Shown: piece by piece, positions 9,117 to 17,882 of the stretch | Layout: every line of letters begins with the position of its first letter | Position numbering within the stretch: position 1 is the stretch's first letter | Assembly (NCBI GenBank): GCA_021325655.1 | Contig: JAJPGT010000088.1 | Location: 145,350-209,349 of the forward strand | Length of the DNA stretch: 64,000 nt | Source: Pseudomonadota bacterium | Lineage (GTDB): Bacteria; Chloroflexota; UBA6077; JAJPGT01 | Reading direction: 5' to 3' | Made by a program: the position numbers and the translations under genes | The notes under the pieces: generated by a model | What the model saw: only the letters and a program-made list of their open reading frames with translations | What the model was told of the DNA's origin: nothing | Databases searched by the model: none

Positions 9117-9923
9117 GTGTCTGTACCCGCCACCCAGACCTCCACCAGGCCGACCGTCCCACCCAACGACCAGCCCATGTCGGTGCTGGAGCACCTGGCC
9201 GAACTGCGGACGCGGCTGGTCATCTCGCTCGCCGCGCTGATGGTCGGCTTCCTGGTCGCGACCTTCCTCCCGATCCCGATGACCGGCTCCGACCCGTCCC
9301 AGGTGATCATCGCACCGCTGCCCGGGACGACGACGATCACCTCGGAGGTCATCCGCATCCTGCTGATCCCGGTCAAGGATCACGTACAGGCGATCCAGCC
9401 GGGTGAGGTGCTCTTCACCTACTTCAAGGTGGCGTTGCTCACCGGCGCGGCGATGGCGACGCCCGTGATCATGTACCAGGTCATGCTGTTCGTGCTGCCG
9501 GCGCTGCTGCCGCACGAAAAGCGCTACCTGTTCCTGGCGCTGCCGGGCGTGTTCATCTCGTTCCTGATCGGTGTCACCTTCGGCTACCTGGTGCTGATCC
9601 CGTTCGCCATCAGCTTCCTGCTCCAGTTCGGCGCCGCGCTGATTGAGCAGAAGTGGGCCTTCTCCGAGTATCTCGACACCGTCTCCACCCTGCTGTTCTG
9701 GATGGGAGTGGCATTCGAGATGCCGCTGGTCATCTACTTCCTCAGCAAGCTCGGCGTGATCAGCGTCGACCGCCTGAAGCGCTTCCGCAAGTACGCCTTC
9801 GTGCTCGCGTTCGTCATCGGCGCGTTCATCACCCCCACGCCCGACCCGTTCAACCAGACGCTGGTGAGCCTGCCGCTGTACATGCTGTTCGAGCTGGGCA
9901 TTCTGCTGGCACGGCTAGCATAG
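9117..9923 (+). CDS. tatC: Sec-independent protein translocase TatC
   Basis: Integral membrane receptor for twin-arginine signal peptides. 268 residues with the N-terminal signature MSVLEHLAELRTRL and about six hydrophobic segments. The loop between the first two membrane segments is enlarged. GTG start with AAGGAA upstream. No tatA/tatB gene is adjacent. A Tat-dependent lipoprotein is encoded in the window at 14257-15780. Confidence 0.92.
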   Translation: MSVPATQTSTRPTVPPNDQPMSVLEHLAELRTRLVISLAALMVGFLVATFLPIPMTGSDPSQVIIAPLPGTTTITSEVIRILLIPVKDHVQAIQPGEVLFTYFKVALLTGAAMATPVIMYQVMLFVLPALLPHEKRYLFLALPGVFISFLIGVTFGYLVLIPFAISFLLQFGAALIEQKWAFSEYLDTVSTLLFWMGVAFEMPLVIYFLSKLGVISVDRLKRFRKYAFVLAFVIGAFITPTPDPFNQTLVSLPLYMLFELGILLARLA

Positions 9924-10046
9924 CCGCGGGCGGACCCGTTCCCTCCGGGCACACCACGCCGCGCTCCGCTTGGCGCCCCTCGGGCACATCAGAGAGGGGT
10001 GGCTCCGGGTTGGATTGCTGCCCGTGTACTCCCTCAGGAGAACACT

Positions 10047-10074
10047 CGTGCCCGGGGACCGGTCCCCGGGCACG
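10047..10074. terminator. perfect 28-base palindrome between convergent genes
   Basis: CGTGCCCGGGGACC followed directly by its reverse complement, between tatC (+) and the cupin gene (-). It has no T-run on either side. One of a set of similar U-less palindromes at operon ends in this window. Confidence 0.5.
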
Positions 10075-10097
10075 GTACAGGGAACGCCTGAGCGCGT

Positions 10098-10439
10098 CTA
10101 TTCGTGGTAGTCCTCGCGGGGCGGCGAGAACGTGTCGACGGCGTAGGTGTTGTCCTCCAACGCTGTTCCGCCGTGCGGCACGTTGGGCGGAATCTGGTAT
10201 CCGTCCAGCGGGCCAAGATCGCGCGTCTCATCCCCGATGGTGAAGCGGAACTTGCCGGAGGCGATGTAGCCGACCTGCTCGTGCGGGTGGGTGTGCATCG
10301 GGACCACAGCGCCCTTTTCGATGTGGATTCGGACCACCATGGCGCGCTCCCCGCACGCCAGCACCTGGCGGTGGACGCCGGGCACCATCTCAACCCGGCG
10401 GCTGTCATCTCGGGGTTTCCAGACGCTCTGCATCGGCAC
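10098..10439 (-). CDS. small cupin-domain protein
   Basis: 113-residue single-domain cupin. The metal-binding motif HTHPHEQVGY is near residue 48 and the second motif around PPNVPHGG near residue 87. Such one-domain cupins bind a metal and act as sugar- or amino-acid-derived isomerases, dioxygenases or sensors; the substrate cannot be read from sequence. Monocistronic, convergent with tatC. Confidence 0.85.
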   Translation of the reverse strand: MPMQSVWKPRDDSRRVEMVPGVHRQVLACGERAMVVRIHIEKGAVVPMHTHPHEQVGYIASGKFRFTIGDETRDLGPLDGYQIPPNVPHGGTALEDNTYAVDTFSPPREDYHE

Positions 10440-10495
10440 GGCAGTCAGTCTCCCACGATACGATTCGGCGCGCTGGGCGCCGTAAGGACCCAGCC

Positions 10496-11782
10496 TCAGG
10501 CCGAGGCGGAGGCGTCGCCGATCTCCTCCAGCTCCAGCACGCGCTCGGAGCGCGTGACCAGCAGCGGGGCCTTACTGTGCCTGATCGTCTCGGCGTTGAT
10601 GATGCACTTGCGGACGTCGGTGCGCGAGGGGATCTCGTACATCACGTCCAGCAGCACTTCTTCGATGATCGTTCGCAGGCCGCGCGCGCCCGTCTTGAGC
10701 TGGAGCGCCTTCTCCGCCGCCGCTTCCAGCGCGTCCTGGGTGAACACCAGCTCCACCTTATCCAGCGACAGGAACTTGGCGTACTGCTTGGTGATAGCGT
10801 TGCGCGGCTCGGTGAGGATCCGGATCAGATCCTCCTTGCCCAGGGGATCCAATGGCACGGTGACCGGGAGGCGCCCGACGAACTCCGGGATCAGCCCGTA
10901 CTTCAGCAGATCGTCGCTGGTGAGCTGGTGCAGCAGGTGCGCGCTCTCGCCCACCGTTCGCGGGGAGGCGTTGAACCCGAGCGTTCGCTTTGCCCCCACG
11001 CGCTGACCAACGATGTTCTCCAGCCCTTCGAACGCTCCGCCCACAATGAACAGAATGTTCTGCGTGTTGATCTGAATGAAATCCTGGTGCGGGTGCTTGC
11101 GCCCCCCCTGCGGCGGGACGTTGGCCACCGTCCCCTCGATGATCTTCAGCAGCGCCTGCTGTACCCCCTCGCCTGAGACGTCGCGGGTGATCGAGGGATT
11201 GTCGCCCTTGCGGGCGATCTTGTCGATCTCGTCGATGTAGACGATGCCGCGCTCGGCGCGGGAGATGTCGTAGTCCGCTGCCTGGATGAGACGGAGCAGG
11301 ATGTTCTCGACATCTTCGCCGACGTAGCCGGCCTCGGTCAGGGCGGTGGCGTCGGCGATGCAGAACGGGACGTCGAGAATCTTGGCCAGCGTCTGCGCCA
11401 GGAGCGTCTTCCCACAGCCGGTGGGCCCCACGAGCAGGATGTTGCTCTTCTGGAGCTCGACCTCGTCGACCTGCATCCCGGCGCTGACGCGCTTGTAGTG
11501 GTTGTAGACAGCAACGGAGAGGACCTTCTTGGCACGCTCCTGGCCGACCACGTAGGCGTTGAGCTGCTCGTAGATCTTCTTGGGCGTGGGCAGCTTCGAG
11601 AGCGGGAGCCGCGGCTTGGTGGGCGGCGTCGACTCCTCGTCGATGATCTCGCGGCACAGGTCGACGCACTCGTCGCAGATGTAGACGGCACCGGGCCCGG
11701 CGATAAGCCGTCGTACCTGGTCCTGGCTTTTGCCGCAGAACGAGCAGTGATACTGCCCCCGCGAGCCGCGGGTATTCGCCAT
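10496..11782 (-). CDS. clpX: ATP-dependent Clp protease ATP-binding subunit ClpX
   Basis: AAA+ unfoldase that feeds substrates to ClpP. An N-terminal zinc-binding domain (CSFCGKSQ...CDECVDLC) is followed by Walker [13 protein letters not shown] (about residue 118) and Walker B VYIDEIDK. 428 residues. It lies downstream of clpP and tig in the conserved tig-clpP-clpX order. Confidence 0.97.
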   Translation of the reverse strand: MANTRGSRGQYHCSFCGKSQDQVRRLIAGPGAVYICDECVDLCREIIDEESTPPTKPRLPLSKLPTPKKIYEQLNAYVVGQERAKKVLSVAVYNHYKRVSAGMQVDEVELQKSNILLVGPTGCGKTLLAQTLAKILDVPFCIADATALTEAGYVGEDVENILLRLIQAADYDISRAERGIVYIDEIDKIARKGDNPSITRDVSGEGVQQALLKIIEGTVANVPPQGGRKHPHQDFIQINTQNILFIVGGAFEGLENIVGQRVGAKRTLGFNASPRTVGESAHLLHQLTSDDLLKYGLIPEFVGRLPVTVPLDPLGKEDLIRILTEPRNAITKQYAKFLSLDKVELVFTQDALEAAAEKALQLKTGARGLRTIIEEVLLDVMYEIPSRTDVRKCIINAETIRHSKAPLLVTRSERVLELEEIGDASASA

Positions 11783-11834
11783 AAGAACGGCCCCCCCAAG
11801 GTGTTGGGTTGCGCTAGGCTGGTTGTGCGTTGCG

Positions 11835-12557
11835 CTAAGCTGGCGTTGCCCCGTCGCCGCCGGTACCCGCCGGGCTAGCCTCCGGCATGGAATCGCTAGA
11901 GCCGGTCCCGGTGCCCCTGGAGGCAGGTGTCGTCCCGATGATGTCGTCGATCAGCCCATAATCTTTGGCCACCTGCGCACTCATGAAGAAGTCACGGTCC
12001 ATATCGCGCGAGATGCGCTCGATCGGCTGGCCGGTGTGGAACGCGAGGATCTCCTTAATCCGCTGCTGCAGCCGCAGGATCTCGCGGGCTCGGATCTCGA
12101 TGTCCGCCGCGGTGCCTTCGAACCCGCCGGCCGCCTGGTGGATCATCACGGTGGAGTTGGGCAGCGAATAGCGCTTGCCCTTGGCCCCGCCGGCGAGCAG
12201 CACCGCGCCCATGCTCATCGCTGAGCCGATGCAGATGGTCGAGACGTCAGGCTGGATGAGCTGCATCGTATCGTACATCGCCAGCCCAGCGTTCACGTAG
12301 CCGCCGGGGGAGTTGATGTACATGCTGATATCCCGCTCCGGGTCCTCGCGGGCGAGGTACAGGAGCTGGGCGATAACCAGATTGGCGACGTGGTCGTCGA
12401 TTGGAGAGCCGACGAAAACGATGCGCTCCTTCAGCAGGAGCGAGTAGATGTCGTAGGCGCGCTCACCACGGTTGGTCGTCTCGATGACCATCGGGACGAT
12501 CTGGTTCTTCGTCCTCGCCTCCCGAATCAGCGCAAAATCTCGTTCAAAGTCGCGCAT
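11835..12557 (-). CDS. clpP: ATP-dependent Clp protease proteolytic subunit ClpP
   Basis: Serine peptidase barrel of the Clp system. The catalytic serine sits in [14 protein letters not shown], the histidine in STVMIHQA and the aspartate downstream. 240 residues, longer than the usual ~200, with a Gly/Ser/Thr-rich tail of about 35 residues after the fold. Between tig and clpX. Confidence 0.96.
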   Translation of the reverse strand: MRDFERDFALIREARTKNQIVPMVIETTNRGERAYDIYSLLLKERIVFVGSPIDDHVANLVIAQLLYLAREDPERDISMYINSPGGYVNAGLAMYDTMQLIQPDVSTICIGSAMSMGAVLLAGGAKGKRYSLPNSTVMIHQAAGGFEGTAADIEIRAREILRLQQRIKEILAFHTGQPIERISRDMDRDFFMSAQVAKDYGLIDDIIGTTPASRGTGTGSSDSMPEASPAGTGGDGATPA

Positions 12558-12571
12558 GGGTTTCCTTCTTC

Positions 12572-13867
12572 CTAGGCGGTCGCCTGAGCTTGCTCGCCGC
12601 TGCCGGCCGCGATACTGACCAGACGCCGAACGGCCTCGCGTTGCCGCAAGGCCGCCCGCACGCGATCGCGGGTTTCCTGGGACGCCTCCGCCGCCCTGGC
12701 CCGATTCCCGGAGTCCGCAGTCATCCGCTGGATCTCCGCGTCCACGTCTTCATCCGAGATGGTGATCCCCTCGGCATCGGCAATCGCGTCCAGGACGAGC
12801 GACCGGGCGAGCACCTGTTCGGCATCTGCCAACAGCTCGTCTCTGAACGCTTCGGGCGTCCGATTCGTGAACCTGAGATATTGTTCGACGTTGATTCCCT
12901 GCCTGTCAAGCGAATGCGCGAACTGCCGCAGCGCGAAGTCTGCCTGCCGCTCCACCATCTGCGGCGGAATCTCCACCGTCGACTGCTGCACCGCCTCGCT
13001 GACCACCGCGTTCTCGTAGTCCCGCTCGGCGTTGGCAGCCTTCGACTCGGCGATCTGCTTGCGCACCGCCTCCCGCAGCGCCGCCACGTCCTGGTACTCG
13101 TCCGAAACGGTCCGGGCGAACTCGTCGTCCAGCTCGGGCAGCCGGCGCTCCTTGACGCCGTGCAGGGTGACGGTGAAGTGGAGCTCTTCCCCCGCGATCC
13201 CCTTGTCCTCGTAGTCCTCGGGCAAGCGCAGAGTGAACTCGCGGGTCTCCCCTGGTTGCATTCCCACCAGCGCTTCGGCGAAGCCCGGCGCGGGCTGCGG
13301 ACGCTCGGGATCGACGATCGTCTCCGCGTCCTTGCTGTCCAGGATGGTCCGCCCTTCTGCCTGCGCCTTCACGTCCAGGCTCACGCGGTCGCCCAACTGC
13401 ACCGGCCGCTCCACCGGGACCCATTCGCCGTGCGTCTCGCGCAGGTGCTGGATCACCGCCTCCACCTCGTCGTCGGTCGGCTCGGTGGCGGGACGTTCCC
13501 GCCGAATGGAGCGGTAGTCACCGAGCACCACCCGCGGCTCGATCCCCACGGTCGCCTTGAACTGGAGCGGCTCCGTGCTCGTCACCTCGAACTTCGGCCG
13601 CGAGATCGGCTTGATGTCCTGCTGAGCGATCGCCTCGTCGTACACCTGGGGGAGAAGCCGCTCGAGCGCCTCTTCGAGCAGTCGGTCGTGGCCAACCATC
13701 CGTTCGACGAGCGGGCGGGGCGCCTTGCCTCGCCGGAAGCCGGGGACGTTCACGCGATCCGCGGCGCGCCGGTACGCCTGGTCTAGCGCCTTCTGGACCC
13801 GCTCGGGCTCGACCTCGATCTCGAGAATGACCTGGCGCTTCTCGATCTCGCTGACCGAGACTTTCAA
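12572..13867 (-). CDS. tig: trigger factor
   Basis: Ribosome-associated chaperone and peptidyl-prolyl isomerase. 431 residues with the ribosome-binding signature [15 protein letters not shown] at about residues 41-55, a PPIase domain at about 150-240 and an all-helical C-terminal domain. Start ATG at 13867. First gene of the leftward tig-clpP-clpX operon. Confidence 0.95.
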   Translation of the reverse strand: MKVSVSEIEKRQVILEIEVEPERVQKALDQAYRRAADRVNVPGFRRGKAPRPLVERMVGHDRLLEEALERLLPQVYDEAIAQQDIKPISRPKFEVTSTEPLQFKATVGIEPRVVLGDYRSIRRERPATEPTDDEVEAVIQHLRETHGEWVPVERPVQLGDRVSLDVKAQAEGRTILDSKDAETIVDPERPQPAPGFAEALVGMQPGETREFTLRLPEDYEDKGIAGEELHFTVTLHGVKERRLPELDDEFARTVSDEYQDVAALREAVRKQIAESKAANAERDYENAVVSEAVQQSTVEIPPQMVERQADFALRQFAHSLDRQGINVEQYLRFTNRTPEAFRDELLADAEQVLARSLVLDAIADAEGITISDEDVDAEIQRMTADSGNRARAAEASQETRDRVRAALRQREAVRRLVSIAAGSGEQAQATA

Positions 13868-13894
13868 GGACCGCCTCCTGCACCCCGCTGTCGC

Positions 13895-13920
13895 AAAAAA
13901 TGGGCTCGCTCAGGAGCCCA
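13895..13920 (-). terminator. intrinsic terminator of tRNA-Leu
   Basis: On the minus strand TGGGCTC pairs with GAGCCCA, followed by six T residues (A-run at 13895-13900). It separates the tRNA-Leu gene from tig. Confidence 0.8.
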
Positions 13921-14006
13921 TTACTGCCTCGAATCTGCCCGAATTGTAGGCAATTGGCGCTGGGCAGGCAAATATGGGGGCACGGTCAGCGCCTCCAGCA
14001 GCGCGG

Positions 14007-14088
14007 TGGGGAAGGCGGGACTCGAACCCGCACGCCTCGCGGCAACGGCTCCTAAGGCCGTCGCGTCTGCCGATTCCGCCACTTCCCC
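14007..14088 (-). tRNA. tRNA-Leu (anticodon TAG)
   Basis: 82-base class II tRNA with acceptor GGGGAAG/CTTCCCC, a long variable arm, T-loop GTTCGAGTC and anticodon loop CTTAGGA reading CUA/CUN leucine codons. No encoded CCA. Confidence 0.95.
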
Positions 14089-14202
14089 GGCTCGTCCTAC
14101 CCACTAGCCGCCGTGCCTTGGATTGTGCCGCTCGGACCCGGCGCGGCGCAAGGATGCCACGGCCGCCCCGCCTGCTGAGCGGCGCCGATGGCGCCCCACA
14201 GC

Positions 14203-14238
14203 GGCGCGGCCCCCGGGCAGGTGCCCGGGGGCCGCGCC
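14203..14238 (-). terminator. 17-bp-arm hairpin after the ABC transporter operon
   Basis: Perfect inverted repeat with arms at 14203-14219 and 14222-14238 and a 2-base loop, starting GGCGCGGCCCCCGGGCA. It is positioned just 3' of the substrate-binding protein gene. No T-run follows. Confidence 0.55.
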
Positions 14239-14256
14239 GACCACGCCAGCGCCACC

Positions 14257-15780
14257 TCAACGCCGATTCTCGGGCTTGCTGTAGATCTCCTCCGCCGCTT
14301 TCACGAAGGTGGCCAGGGCATCGGCCGGCTTCTGCTTCTTCACCAGCAGGTTCTGCAGCATATCGCCCACGACGAACTTGGTAGCCAGCTCGCCGAACCC
14401 GCCCAGCGGGGCAGCCGCGTAGGCCATGATCCGCCCGCTCTCGATGATCTTGCGGTATTCACTGTACAGGTCGTTCTTGGTCCAGAGATCGGCGTTGATC
14501 ATGTCCTTGTACACGGGCACGAAGCGCCCCTTGAGCTGGTCGTTGATGTACTGGGCATACCAGGTTGGATCCATGAACGAGACCAGCAGCAGGCGGGCGT
14601 TGTCCCCACCCTTGCCATTCTTGAACAGCGCCTGCCCCCAGACGTCCACCTGGCCAAAGGAGCCCGCCGGCCCGGACGGGTAGCTGTAGAAGCGCGTCTT
14701 CTTCGCCAGGTCTGGCTTGTTCTGGAGCAGCCAGTTGTAGACGCTGGTGGGGTTCGAGGTGAGGACGACCTGCTCGCTCTGGTAGGCCTGGTTGTTGCCG
14801 CCGTCATCCCAGTTGACCGAGCCCGGTGGGATAATCTTGTCGTCCGAGTACATCGTCTGGATCAGCGCGAGCGTGTCCAGCCAGGCCTTGTCGTCGGCCT
14901 TGACCCCCAGGCTGCCGTCTTCATTCTGCAGCTTGCCGCCGAACGTCCAGACCATGCCCAGGAAGTGGTTGTTGGCGTCGTTGATCCGGCCCAGGGTCAT
15001 CCCGTAGTAGTAGAGCGGCGGCTTGGTGAGCTGCTTGCCCTGGGCCCGGAACTCGTCCCAGTCCTTGGGGTACTTGAGCCCGGCCTGGTCCAGCAGGTCC
15101 TGGCGGACGTGGAATGGCCAGCAGTTGACCGCGTAGGGCGCCGCGTACCACTTGTCCTGGTAGACGCAGGTGTCGATCACCGGCTGCCAGTAGCCGCCCT
15201 GCTGAGTAGAGAACGGCTTGACCAGGTCCGTTACGTCGGCGGTCTGGCCCTGGGCCCGCCAGAACTGGGTCTGGTAGTCGTACACGCGCCAGATGTCCGG
15301 CGGGGTGCCCGCCTGAACCGCGGCGTTGTGGCGGTCGTAGCCCTGCGGGTTATTCGGTAGCTCCTCGAATGAGATCGTGAAACCGTTCTGCTGGGCGACC
15401 TGGGTGAAGTGGTCCTTGATGAGCGAGGTCGTCTGGGGCAGGTAATCGACGGTCTGCCAGACGACGACCTGCTGGCCCGGCACCGGCTTGATCGCCAGCG
15501 CCGGGGCAGTGGCCGCCGCCGCCGTGGAAGCCGGCGTCGCTCCCGCCGCGCCGGGTGTCGCTCCCGCCGCCGGAGCCCGGGTCGCGGCCGCGGCCGGCGC
15601 CGTCGTCGGAGCGGTGGTGGGGGCGGCCCGAGTGGCCGCCGGCTGCCCACTTGTGGGCACCGTCGTCGGGGCGGCCGCGCCTCCGCCACCTCCGCCGCAG
15701 GCTGCCAGGATCGGGCCGACCGCCGCCCCGGCCAGCAGACCGAGGAACCGTCGCCGTGAGAAGACCGGTGGTGTGTCCAA
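14257..15780 (-). CDS. ABC transporter substrate-binding lipoprotein (family 1, sugar type)
   Basis: 507-residue extracellular solute-binding protein. The N-terminus has a twin-arginine motif SRRRFLG and a lipobox LAAC at about residue 28, so it is probably a Tat-exported lipoprotein. It is followed by an 80-residue Ala/Thr/Pro-rich linker. The mature part resembles family 1 carbohydrate-binding proteins. It is the last gene of an operon with two permeases. No ATPase gene is present, so a shared MsmK/MsmX-type ATPase elsewhere is inferred. The sugar is unknown. Confidence 0.88.
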   Translation of the reverse strand: MDTPPVFSRRRFLGLLAGAAVGPILAACGGGGGGAAAPTTVPTSGQPAATRAAPTTAPTTAPAAAATRAPAAGATPGAAGATPASTAAAATAPALAIKPVPGQQVVVWQTVDYLPQTTSLIKDHFTQVAQQNGFTISFEELPNNPQGYDRHNAAVQAGTPPDIWRVYDYQTQFWRAQGQTADVTDLVKPFSTQQGGYWQPVIDTCVYQDKWYAAPYAVNCWPFHVRQDLLDQAGLKYPKDWDEFRAQGKQLTKPPLYYYGMTLGRINDANNHFLGMVWTFGGKLQNEDGSLGVKADDKAWLDTLALIQTMYSDDKIIPPGSVNWDDGGNNQAYQSEQVVLTSNPTSVYNWLLQNKPDLAKKTRFYSYPSGPAGSFGQVDVWGQALFKNGKGGDNARLLLVSFMDPTWYAQYINDQLKGRFVPVYKDMINADLWTKNDLYSEYRKIIESGRIMAYAAAPLGGFGELATKFVVGDMLQNLLVKKQKPADALATFVKAAEEIYSKPENRR

Positions 15781-15856
15781 CTCAGCTCCCTCCTTTGCCA
15801 GGGCTCCATTCCGCCCAGCGGGTCTTAACCTGTGTGCCGAGCAGGCCGGGGATCGT

Positions 15857-16758
15857 TCAGCTCTTGACCGCGCCAGCGGTCCAGCCGGCGATCACCCAGC
15901 GCTGCCCGAACAGGTACAGCAGCAGCGGCGGGAGCGACATGATCGTCGCGGCGGCCATCATCTGCCCCCAGTAATACTGATCGCCGATGACGTAGGCCGC
16001 CAGTCCAACCGCCGCGGTCATCTTGTCCTGCGCCTGCACCAGCACCAGTGCGTACAGGAACTCATTCACGACAGGGTGAAGGCGAACACCGCCACCACCA
16101 CGATCGCCGGCGCGGACAGCGGCATGACGATCCGCCAGAGAATCGTCCAGCGGCTGGCGCCATCCACCATCGCCGCCTCCTCGAGCTCCACCGGCAGCGT
16201 CCGGAAGTAGCCCATCAGCATCCAGGTGGCGAAGGGGACGGTGAACGTCAGGTACGCCAGGGTCAGCCCGAAGAGATTGTCGCGCAGCCCGAGGCTACTC
16301 ATCATCACGAACAGCGGGATGAACAGCATCGTCCCCGGCGCCAGGTAGGCGTAGATCAGCGTGCGAGCCAGCGCCGCTCGCCCGAAGAACCGCAGCCGCG
16401 TCAGCGCGTAGCCGGCCATCGACCCGAACACGATCGCGACGATCGTCGTTGCCGCCGACACGATGACGCTGTTCTTGAGCTGCGTCGAGAACGTGGAGGA
16501 GGCGCTTAGAATCTTGCCATAGTGCTCCAGGGTAAAGGCCTGGGGGAACAGCGTCACGCTGGAACTGTACAGGTCGACGTCGGAGCGGAGCGAGGTCGCC
16601 AGCTGCCAGTAGAAGGGGAAGACCGTCCACAGCGCCAGGACGAGCAGGAGCAGATAGCCGACCAGGTAGTAGCCACGGTTCTTCCGCGACAGCCAGCCGA
16701 CCACCGGCGTGGAGCGCCCGGAGATGGCTGGGCGAGCAGGGTGGGCGATCTCGGCCAT
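15857..16758 (-). pseudogene. carbohydrate ABC permease (second), split by a one-base deletion
   Basis: Two frames together make one MalG-type permease of about 300 residues. The first (16066-16758, 230 aa) contains the EAA loop EEAAMVDGASRWTILWRIVMP and ends FAFTLS-stop. The second (15857-16069, 70 aa) begins NEFLYALVLVQ. The family normally reads FTLSWNEFLYAL; loss of one G from TGG turns the Trp codon into TGA and shifts the frame. The result is a GTGA overlap that could allow re-initiation. It could be a true mutation or a sequencing error; at face value the importer is broken or made in two pieces. Confidence 0.8.
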
Positions 16759-16761
16759 GCG

Positions 16762-17709
16762 TCACACTCCCTGGCGCAGCATGCGCCGAGTGAGGAAATA
16801 GATCAGTACCGCGAAGACCGGGAGGAAGATCAGCGGGATCGTCGAGCCGATGCCCAGGTCGTAGGAACGAACCCCATAGTTGTAGGCGAGGATCGGGAAC
16901 GTCTCCGTGACGTTCGCCGGGCCACCGTTGGTCAGAATGTAGACGTACTGAATCGCGTTCGAGGTCCAGATCGCCGAGAGCATCGCCGTCACGACGATGA
17001 CGGTGGCCATGTTCGGCAAGGTGATGTACCAGAAGCTCTGGGCGGTCGAGGCACCGTCGATCTGCGCTGCCTCGTACAGCTCGTCCGGAATCGCTTGCAG
17101 CCCGGCCAGAAAGGTCATCGTCCAGAACGGCGTCCCCTGCCAGATCACCGCCAGCAGCACGGACCAGAGGGCAAGATTCGGGTCAGCCAGGAAGAGGATG
17201 GGTGACTGAATGATCCCCAGATTCTGGAGCAGCGTGTTCAGCACCCCGTTGACATCGTTGTAGATCCACTTCCAGGAGAACGCGCTGACGATCCCGGGGA
17301 TCGCCCAGGGGAGGAACAGCAGCGCGCGCCAGAAACTCCGCGCCCGGATGTGCGCGTTCAAGATCAACGCGGAGACCATGCCGATGATGAACTTCCCCAG
17401 CAGCGCGCCCCCGGTATAGACGAAGCTCACGAACACGCTGTTGTAGAAGTCGCCGCTGATCTGGCTGTTGCGGTCGAACAGAATCTTGGCGTAGTTCCCG
17501 AGTCCGACGAAGGTACCCTGCCCCCCGACCTTGATGTCCTGCAAGCTCAGCCAGACCGAGTAGGCAAACGGGTAAGCGATGAGCGCGAGGATGATGACGA
17601 CGACGGGCAGGGTCAGCGTGTAGCCAAGCCGCCAGTCCCGGCCGAGCCGGGGCAGCGCACGGCCAACCGCGGCTACTCGTGCCCGCTCACTCGTCTGTAG
17701 CACACTCAT
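16762..17709 (-). CDS. carbohydrate ABC permease (first, MalF-type)
   Basis: 315-residue inner-membrane permease with about six membrane segments and the EAA loop ELYEAAQIDGASTAQSFWYITLP near residue 220. The frame is open from 17826, but the ATG at 17709 (MSVLQTSERA) is chosen because it gives a normal N-terminus. First gene of the importer operon. Confidence 0.88.
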   Translation of the reverse strand: MSVLQTSERARVAAVGRALPRLGRDWRLGYTLTLPVVVIILALIAYPFAYSVWLSLQDIKVGGQGTFVGLGNYAKILFDRNSQISGDFYNSVFVSFVYTGGALLGKFIIGMVSALILNAHIRARSFWRALLFLPWAIPGIVSAFSWKWIYNDVNGVLNTLLQNLGIIQSPILFLADPNLALWSVLLAVIWQGTPFWTMTFLAGLQAIPDELYEAAQIDGASTAQSFWYITLPNMATVIVVTAMLSAIWTSNAIQYVYILTNGGPANVTETFPILAYNYGVRSYDLGIGSTIPLIFLPVFAVLIYFLTRRMLRQGV

Positions 17710-17828
17710 GCGGCGCCCCCTTCTCCCGCTCCCCCGGCCACCGGGCGTACCACGAAGGCGCTGGCCGGCGGAACGGGCGCCTGGCCCCACCCATGCTTGC
17801 CGAAGGACGACGCCGGAGTTCTTCAACC

Positions 17829-17858
17829 AGTGTAGTCACGTACTTCCGGGGTCTTCAA
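17829..17858 (-). promoter_or_regulatory. promoter of the ABC importer operon
   Basis: On the minus strand TTGAAG (17858-17853), an 18-base spacer and TACACT (17834-17829). The predicted 5' UTR is about 115 bases. Confidence 0.55.
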
Positions 17859-17882
17859 GACAAAACGACCGCGCGACACCCC

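Noticed and set aside
14188..15360. Long plus-strand open frame (390 codons) opposite the substrate-binding protein gene
   Set aside because: It is antisense to a clear lipoprotein gene, has no domain and arises from high GC codon bias; the same holds for long shadows at 5893-7665, 35244-36686 and 53944-54825.
16064..16069. TGA within the sugar permease as a second selenocysteine codon
   Set aside because: The aligned residue is Trp, not Cys, and the frame changes after the TGA, so a one-base deletion explains it better.
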